From Tubiluchus corallicola (taxonomy: Eukaryota > Priapulida > Priapulimorpha > Priapulimorphida > Tubiluchidae), in assembly GCA_030141605.1 (NCBI GenBank), contig JAQGDQ010001444.1, positions 1 to 40,671 of the forward strand: a DNA stretch of 40,671 nt, read 5' to 3'. This document shows positions 29,801 to 39,718 of this stretch, in pieces. Numbering within the stretch: the stretch's first letter is position 1; each line of letters opens with the position of its first letter. Below the pieces are notes generated by a model. It searched no databases. It had not been told where the DNA came from and saw nothing but the letters and a program-made list of their open reading frames with translations. A program made the translations under genes and the position numbers.

Positions 29801-32211
29801 TGTGATATATTTTTAAAAATCTGACGCTAGCTCTCGGTTTTGATTCTAGAATTTAAGTTTCTCCTACACAAAGTAAGATTAAATGTTTTTTTTTTAAAAA
29901 AAACAGATCGCTTTAAATTTTCACTTGTTCCCACTTCAGACAAAGCATTCAATGGTAGCTAAACTTTAAACAGTTTCTTTTTGTGTTTTGAAAGTTTTAT
30001 TTACATAGTGCCATTTAGATTTAGATTTACAGTTGCGAATTTGTTGCTCTAACCGTTTTTTTACTACGGCCAAATCACGTTGAAAACACCGGTTCTCGTC
30101 TGATCACCGAAGTTAAGCAGTGTAGAGCCTGGTTATGGCTTGGAAGGGTGACCGCCTAGAAATACCAGGTGCTGTAGGCTTTTTGGATGCCCACACTGTA
30201 TCTCGACACTAGGCGGAGGAGCTGCACAAGCAGCCAACGGCTAGAGGGCGGAGGAGGTCAAGTGACCCATGTGTAGAGGAGTAAACCTTCCAAATCAGGA
30301 GTGGAGCCCCGAAGGCGGACCAGTGCAGCATGCTCACTGACTCCGGCAGCTCCTGCAGCCAACTTGGTGCCAAACGTATCGCCCGCTTTCCTTTGGACTA
30401 CACCAGGGAGGAAGAGAGGGGGTTCCGGCGGTCTGGGAAACTCAGGATCTCCATACACCTTGCCCAGGCGTGCGCCCTGGAGACGTTCAAGGATCGGACT
30501 CTCTTGGCGCACATTCCATTTTTACTAATGGAACCGCTTTTACCAACAACCGCTTTTTACTAATCTGTGCAAAGCTGAAACGACAAATTTCATTTATATC
30601 ATGTGTAGTATATATGACCAATAAAGATCTGTATGTCTATGTCTAGATAAAGAAAGCCGAAGTTTGATTAGATCATCTTTCTTGGCGTGTTTGTCTCTGT
30701 AGTTAAAATACGGTTAATTTCCGTACTCACTTCGAAGTTTCACTAATAGTTACACTTGCTGACTACACATTATTGCTGGGTTCACATTTTGTACCAGTAT
30801 TAGGGAAAAGTAGAAACTTATCCTGTTTTAACATCCATGGGCTTACCAAATAAACAGCATAAGTGTCACACATGGGCTTACCAAATAAACAGCATAAGTG
30901 TCACACATGGGCTTACCAAATAAACAGCATAAGTGTCACACATGGGCTTACCAAATAAACAGCATAAGTGTCACACATGGGCTTACTAAATAAACAGCAT
31001 AAGTGTCACACATGGGCTTACCAAATAAACAGCATAAGTGTAACACATGGGCTTACCAAATAAACAGCATAAGTGTCACACATGGGCTTACCAAATAAAC
31101 AGCATAAGTGTCACACATGGGCTTACCAAATAAACAGCATAAGTGTCACACATGGGCTTACCAAATAAACAGCATAAGTGTCACACATGGGCTTACCAAA
31201 TAAACAGCATAAGTGTCACACATGGGCTTACCAAATAAACAGCATAAGTGTCACACATGGGCTTACCAAATAAACAGCATAAGTGTCACACATGGGCTTA
31301 CCAAATAAACAGCATAAGTGTCACACATGGGCTTACCAAATAAACAGCATAAGTGTCACACATGGGCTTACCAAATAAACACCATAAGTGTCACACATGG
31401 GCTTACCAAATAAACAGCGTAAGTGTCACACATGGGCTTACCAAATAAACAGCATAAGTGTTAAAAACACTCGCAATTTGGGCGTCTTGTATATGTCCAG
31501 TAGAGTAAATTTTTTTCCGTTTTCCTTATAGTAGGAAACTGCTGATTGCTTTTGTATCATAGAAAGACAATGTTCGTCTAAATGTACTTTGTTCATTTTA
31601 CTTGCTTTCTGAAGAACTTCCTCTGCCTTGTCTGTGCGATTCTTGGCTGCCAGCCAATGTACAGATTCGGGCAATATCCTGTGAAACACAAAAATATTCA
31701 GGCATATATATCAAGCGCAAAAATGTTATTAATTTTAACCCTTTCATACCCGTTGTATCCCGTTGGATACGAGAATATTTTCTGCCTTTAAAATTAATAA
31801 AATTTTAAAACTGACAGTTATTTGATCTGTTAATAGTTATTTTGATTTAAGCCAATAACAATAGACCAAAAATGGTGATAAAATGGCAAACTAGAAAATC
31901 TACATTGCATAAAAAACTGTGCAAGGTACAGTACTTTAGAGACGACTTTGTACAGATCAGTATAGCATGCATACTAAATGTCTTAAATACTTTAAAAAAT
32001 TATCAGCAGTTGCAAAATGAAGCATATTTTATGCTTCCATTGAATCCGAATCTATCCCGTGGGATACAGGCTATATTTAGCACGCGGGCACAGGTAGAAA
32101 AAATAATTATTATGTATAAACAAGATGGACATACTTAACAAAAGTACCAAGCCTATTATTCTTATTAAAAAAATAATTTGGGACTGAAAAGGTTAAGAAA
32201 TAAATAGAGAC

Positions 32212-32242
<31 letters not shown>

Positions 32243-35200
32243 GTCCTGGTAAGTCCTGTCCTGGCACTGGATAATTAACCGAATATGCCTGTACAGTATT
32301 ATTTAAATTAAATACACATAGCTAAGTGGACAGTGAAATGGATACAAAACACCAGTTTAACGTGTTGACCAAAAGTTTCTTTATTCTGAAAGACAATTAT
32401 TAACATTTAGTTTAATTTGCATCGAGTAGAAGAAAATTAGTTGCATGATTAAATGTACTGCTATAACTAAGTACTGATATAAAAAATATGTAAACTATAT
32501 TGAAATTAATTAATAACAACTTGCGTTGTTAGAGCCTTTAGCAGTTACAAGACAAGTAGTCTTAAGAACAATAATGTCACAACAATAAATTCGTAAGAAA
32601 TTCACAGTCATAATGCTCATCACAGACAGAAAAATAGAGCAATGGCGGAGAGAACTAAAAGACGGGTAAAATGTCAAACAACTACTATAGCTATAGCTCA
32701 CGAAAGGCCAAAATGCTAATGTATTCAACGATATTAGGTGCTTCAATTTTAAAAGAGTGACTACTGTAAAAGGTAAAAAGCCTACTAAATCAACAAACAG
32801 GTGGCAGCACCGTGGCAGTAATTGAAAACTAAATTAAAACCAAAAAAGGGTCTATGCACCCACTACAGACAGTTCCATCAATTTCCTACGAGCCATTCAT
32901 TTGGGCAATAGATAGCTTACAAACATAACACGTTATTTCGTTTTTACATACCAATAGTATGAAAAGGTGAGTAGAAGTGGAACTGTGATAATAATTTGAA
33001 TTTTTCTCCAATCATCCACTGCCAAGGCGATTAAAGGCGTCGTCATAATGCCTACACTCCATAACATTTGATCGCATGTGCCCACCCAAGCTCTTGAATC
33101 TGGTGGAACAGATTCACACAGTAGACAAAACATGGACAAATAACCTCCCTATAGAAAATTAATTATTTTTACATATCATTTTTGCCATTTGCATTACGAG
33201 GTATTTTATTACTGTTGTGAAAAAAATTTGCTACTTTAAAAGTGAAAAACTAGACTTACTGGCTTTTTACTCAAGAATTTAGAACTAGAGCCTGGTTAGT
33301 ACTTGGATGGGTTCCCGCCTAGGAATACCAGGTGCTGTAGGCTTGCGGGATGCCCACACTGTATCTCGACACTAGGCGAAGGAGCTGCACAAGCAGCCAA
33401 TGGCTAGAGTGCGGAGGAGGTCAAGTGACCCAACGGCCATGTGTAGAGGAGTAAACCTTCCAAATCAGGAGTAGAGACCCGAAGGCGGACCAGTGCAGCA
33501 TGCTCACTGACTCCGGCAGCTCCTGCAGCCAACCTGGTGCCAAACGTATCGCTCCACTTTCCTTTGGACTACACCAGGGAGGAAGAGAGGGGGTTCCTGC
33601 TGTATGGGCAACTCAAGATCTCCATACACCCTGCCCAGGCGTGTGCCCTGGAGAGGCCAGTGGTTCAAGGGTCGGACTGCTCAGCCACAGTCGACGCTGC
33701 AGCTCCATCAATGTGATCAATAACTGACTCTCTTGACGCACACTCCATTGTCTTCCGAGACAGAAGGATGCCAACAACAACAACTCAAGAATTTGCATAA
33801 TATACCACTAACACATATAATAAACACTCATCCATTGAATGGAATTGTTCTACATCTTCTTAATGTTACTTAATACATATTCGTTCTTTATAGTTGCGCC
33901 TAAATTGTCTGACGGCTTTGAATTGCCGTTTTTCGTACAGCTGTCACCTATCTAGTTACTGAGTGCAGCCTGGATTTGAACCAGGGTCATTCTGCTTTAA
34001 ACTGCAGGCGTTGTAGACCAGTAGGCTACCAATAATAACGGGAAGAGCAAAGTTCATCTCTTACAGATGGCCATCCAAATTCAGCATTTCCGTTACTAGA
34101 TCGCTTGCATTGTCGTTGTAAAAGTGCGCCCACCCCCCAACTTTGAGCCAGTGGTCCGGAGGAGGGCTGTAAGTTTCCTCATCGTGGCCCAGAGACTCAT
34201 TTTCCTGCAATTAAGCATTTTGGGGGTCTAAAGGGAATCTAAATTAGGATGGGTTTTTTCAAATGTGAAAAAATTGCTCAAATTTGGTGGTTATAAAATG
34301 TATTTTTAATAAACTGCTTCATATAATAGAATATAATTAATGTTATTTATACCATGGTGCAAGCATATACTATAGACTGTGTACTATATACTATATACAT
34401 TCAGAGCATTATGTGCTTCAAAATCTGAACCAAAGAATGACCGCGCACATACAGCGGCAGAAATAAAATTGAAGCAGTGCAAATACATGTAACTAAACAA
34501 TTTACGTTTTCTAGACATTTCTAGACGCTTTGCTTCGCAGTCTTTACTTGTTCAATTTTCTTCCCTCCTTTATTTCTGTTGTGTTTTGTTTCTCTCGGAA
34601 GGCTCGTAGAGAAAACCAGAAAACACACCGTTAAACATTACTACTTTATTTAGCGAAAATTCTACAACACAAAAAGATGAAGGAACAAGAAATGATTATA
34701 CTAAACGTGAAAATCTGGAAAACTTTTAAGTAAGTATGCGTAAGTAAAAGTCCGTGTTAGATCTGCGTGCTCTATGTGCGATGTGCGATGTGCGATCCGG
34801 TGTCGGCAGCCTTATATAGCGCACTGCAGAAACTTCTCGAACAAATGTTCGAAAACAATCCAGAGGGTAAGCCGGTCATTCCGACGGAACATTCTACGAT
34901 GTTCTATGCAATTCTAATTGATGCCAACGATCTTCACAACAATTTCACAGGACAAATTTTTGACGCCCTTACAAGAAATTCTTACACGGGGGGGGGGGCA
35001 CTCGATGTTTCCCTTCTGTCCACCAGTCATAACGCCAATGACAGCTAGCAAAAGCATGATTCTAACTAGTTAGATTATTTCTGTATGAATCAATGAATCA
35101 AAAAGATAAAATAATGAACTATTGGACTGCATTGATCACAGAGGAATACGGTGGTCTAGTGGCTTAAGGCGTTTGCCTTGTAAGCAGAAGACCCCTGTTC

Positions 35201-38200
35201 AAATTCAAGCTGTATTTTACTTCTTCACATTCCTTATCTTTCGATTTTGTATCAAAATTTAATTAATTATGGGCTTGTTAATGATTAATACCATCATTAA
35301 TGATAATCTCGATCTAAGATAAGATTGTAATATAGGTTTTACATGTCAAATGTAGACCTGCGTTAACTCAAATGTAAATTTAGGTAATTCAAATGTGTCT
35401 TGGTAACTCAAATGTAGACGTAGGTAGCTCAAATGTGTTAACAATGGTTTTCTAGAAATTTTAAGCGTTTTTGGTAAGTCAAATGTAGACACATGTCAAG
35501 TCAAATGTGACAATGGTATCTCAAATGTGGATAGGTGGTAAAGTTTAAGGAAATAAAATTTAATCTCCTTTAATCTTAATTTAATAATTGCTGTGAAAAT
35601 AATAACTTTATAGGTCAACTAATAGTTCACTAATATTCTGTAAACTTTACATACCATTGGAACTCTTAGAGAAAACAATACATTCTTAAAATAAACAATG
35701 TTTCTTGAGAGAAACTAATTCATTAATGCAGTGCTAATGCATTACTTGAAAAACTAATTAGTGATTCACTGTTCATTGGGAAGTGGGAACCAATATATTC
35801 TTTTCTATGGACGTTGTGGTTTATCAAAGAATTTAGTTTGACGATAAACAACACATTTTTCAAACTTATGAAAGAGGTGATGACGGTCTTTGGTTCATCT
35901 TTTTGTAATTTGCACTTAGATCAGTTAATTACCGATTTATTCAAAGTAATGCATCTACATTTGACTTACCTAAGTCACATTTGAGTTACCAAAACACATT
36001 CGAAATTCCTATGTCTACATTTGACTTACCAAAGTCACATTTGAGTTACCAAAACACATTCGAAATTCCTATGTCTACATTTGACTTACCTAAGTCACAT
36101 TTGAGTTACCAAAACACATTCGATATTCCTGTGTCTACATTTGACTTACCTAAGTCACATTTGAGTTACCAAAACACATTCGAAATTCCTATGTCTACAT
36201 TTGACTTACCTAAGTCACATTTGAGTTACCAAAACACATTCGAAATTCTCATGTCTACATTTGACTTACCTTAGTCACATTTGAACTTTCCTATGTCTAC
36301 ATTTGACTTACCTAAGTCACATTTGAGTTACCAAAACACATTCGAAATTCTTATGTCTACATTTGACTTACTTAAGTCACATTTGAACTTTCCTGTGTCT
36401 ACATTTGATGTGTAAAACCTATAATTAGACATGCAGCTGCTTTTGTTTTTGGTTTTTCGCTACCCTTTCTCCCATGTTCGTTTGTATTTTTCTGTATTTT
36501 ATTTTCAAATCATTGTAAATTTATGGAGAAAAATAAAATTACTATAGGTTTTACACGTCAAATGTAGACACAGGAAAGTTCAAATGTGACTTAGGTAAGT
36601 CAAATGTAGACATAGGAATTTCGAATGTGTTTTGGTAACTCAAATGTGACTTAGGTAAGTCAAATGTAGACATAGGAATTTCGATTGTGTTTTGGTAACT
36701 CAAATGTGACTTAGGTAAGTCAAATGTAGATGCATTATTTTGAATAAATCGGTAATTAACTTATTTAAGTGCAAAAAGATAAACCAAATTAAAATTATAT
36801 TTTATGGTCATGGTGCTATCAGCAGCATCAATTTTTATATATTATATTTAATTAATTTGCAATTATTTGAATGGATGCTAATGCGTTTTTCATATGTAAA
36901 GAAATTGTTTATTTGATAAGAACACTTAAAAGCGTTGTACATAAATAAGTTAACAATTATACAATTATAAATATAAACACCATTCTACATTTTATTTGTT
37001 AACGTTTTACAAAAACATTTTTTTGAATAATTAATGAAATCTGCAAAATTAAACGTGTAATCAATGCTCAAGACCAGCATTTTAAATATATAGTACCGCT
37101 GACTCATAAATAATAATTAAACAACAAACATGAACAAAAGTTTGATATGAACAAGATTTACATCAGAATATCATCGTAGGTTAAGCAGCGTGGTACATAC
37201 TGCTGCATATGCCGAAAATAATTGGCTGCATCTGCGGGCGTTATGATATTAACAGACTGTTCTGCTAACTGAGCTAATGTTGCCATTCTCTGACCATGAT
37301 TCTGCACTAGAAGATTTTCTCTAATATCTGCAAGAAGACGCTTCATTTCGGCCTTCCACTGACTGAATATGTTCTCGACAATATTTAAAAAGGGAGAATA
37401 AGGAGGAAGCCTCTTAATTTGAATTGGTAGGCGCAAATCTGGCGGCAAGGCTGCTCTCCTGTGAGCAGGTGCATTGTCAAAAACGAAAATTTTTTCCCGA
37501 CCATCGTCATGCAGGTTATCTGTTGCGTCTTGAAGAAATGCATTAAAACGTTCTCTGTTCATTCCACCTTCTGTTAAGGAATGATATATCAGGCCGTTTG
37601 TATTGCTAACTGCAAAAGTCATGGTAAGATTGCCTCCGCGACGACCAGCCACAACTCGCACGGCTCTTTGACCCTGTATTGCCCTTCCTCTCGTCCTCTT
37701 CATCCACAGGTTTATGCCCGCTTCGTCAATGAATATAATTTCACATTGCAAACCTCTCTCCATCAACCAGTGTGCATAAAGAAAGCGTTCGTGCTTCACT
37801 CTTTCACTATTTCTATCCGCTACAGCGTCTTCTAACTTTTTCATTACAATCAGACGCCCTTTTAACACATTAGCTAACGTTGAACGGGATATGCGTTTTT
37901 CTCAGGCATGTCTCGGCGCATAGACGCAATGATTTGCTCTAGCGTAAATTCTGGATGAGTCTCTATAAGATTAACAGCATAGTCTCCCATTTCTTCATCG
38001 ACGAGCTTTCTTCTGAAGCCGCCACGTGGTTTGACAATTCTACCCTCCAGTGCTCTCTTAATAATAGCCCACGCAGTTGATTTTTTATACCAAGTTGCCG
38101 TGCAAGATGTAAGTAATCATCACCTCTTTCATAACTTTGAAAAATGCGCTGTTTATCCTCAAACGAAATTCTTTGATAAACCATAATGTCGGCAGAAAAG

Positions 38201-39648
38201 AGTAAATCGGTTCCCACTTCCCAATGAACAGTGAATCACTCACAAATTAGTTTTTTAAGTAATGCATTATATGCAGTATAGCACTGTATTAATGAATTGG
38301 TTTCTCTCAAGAAACATTGTTTATTTTAAGAATGCATTGTTTTCTCTAACAGTTACAATGGCATGTAAAGTTTGCAAAATATTAGTGAACATATAACGTT
38401 GTTATTTTAACTTAAGAGCAATTATTAAATAGAAATTAAAGAAGATTAAATTTAACATCCTTAAACTTTAAAACCTATCTACATTTGAGATACCAATGTC
38501 ACATTTGACTTGACATGTGTCTACATTTGACTTACCAAAAGCACTCAAGATTTGTTTAAAACCATTGTTAACACATTTGAACTACCTAAGTCTACATTTG
38601 AGTTACCAAGACACATTTGAGTTACCTAAGTCTACATTTGACTTAACGTACGTCTACATTTGACTTGTAAAACCTATATTACTATTACTGTTACTGTTAC
38701 TGTTACTGTTACTGTTACTGTTACTGTTACTGTTACTGTTACTGTTACTGTTACTGTTACTGTTACTGTTACTGTTACTTTTACTGTTACTGTTACTGTT
38801 ACTGTTACTGTTACTGTTACTGTTACTGTTACTGTTACTGTTACTGTTACTGTTACTGTTACTGTTACTGTTACTATTACTATTACTATTACTATTACTA
38901 TTACTATTACTATTACTATTACTATTACTATTACTATTACTATTACTATTACTATTACTATTACTATTACTATTACTATTACTATTACTATTACTATTAC
39001 TATTACTATTACTATTACTATTACTATTACTATTACTAATACTAATACTAATACTATTACTATTACTATTACTATTACTATTACTATTGCTATTGCTATT
39101 GCTATTACTATTACTATTACTATTACTATTACTATTACTATTATGTTGCTATGCTATATTGTTATTGCTATTGCTATTGCTATTGTTATTGTTATTGTTA
39201 TTGCTATTGTTATTGTTATTGTTATTGCTATTGCTATTACTATTGCTATTGCTATTGCTATTACTATTGCTATTGCTATTACTATTGCTATTACTATTGT
39301 TACTGCTATTGCTATTACTATTGTTATTGTTATTGCTATTGCTATTGCTATTACTATTGCTATTGCTATTGCTATTACTATTGCTATTGCTATTGCTATT
39401 GCTATTACTATTGCTATTGCTATTGCTATTGCTATTGCTATTGCTATTGCTATTGCTATTGCTATTGCTATTGCTATTGCTATTGCTATTGCTATTGCTA
39501 TTGCTATTGCTATTGCTATTGCTTTTACTATCACTATCACTATCACTAATACTAATACTAATACTAATACTAATACTAATCTTATTAGTATTACTATTAT
39601 TGTTACTATTACTATTACTATTACTATTACTATTACTATTACTATTAC

Positions 39649-39718
<70 letters not shown>

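Noticed and set aside
30258-30563. Several 75-84 codon ORFs
   Set aside because: They lie in the 5S-SINE body and recur only because the repeat recurs.
30836-31442. CRISPR-like array
   Set aside because: Units are identical with no unique spacers, and the DNA is eukaryotic with introns; it is a minisatellite.
35143-35218. Functional tRNA-Thr gene
   Set aside because: T-arm does not pair, positions 8-9 are aberrant and a related decayed copy lies nearby.
35981-36274. 97-codon repeat ORF
   Set aside because: The 60-bp transposon subterminal repeat is a multiple of three; no start context or protein family.
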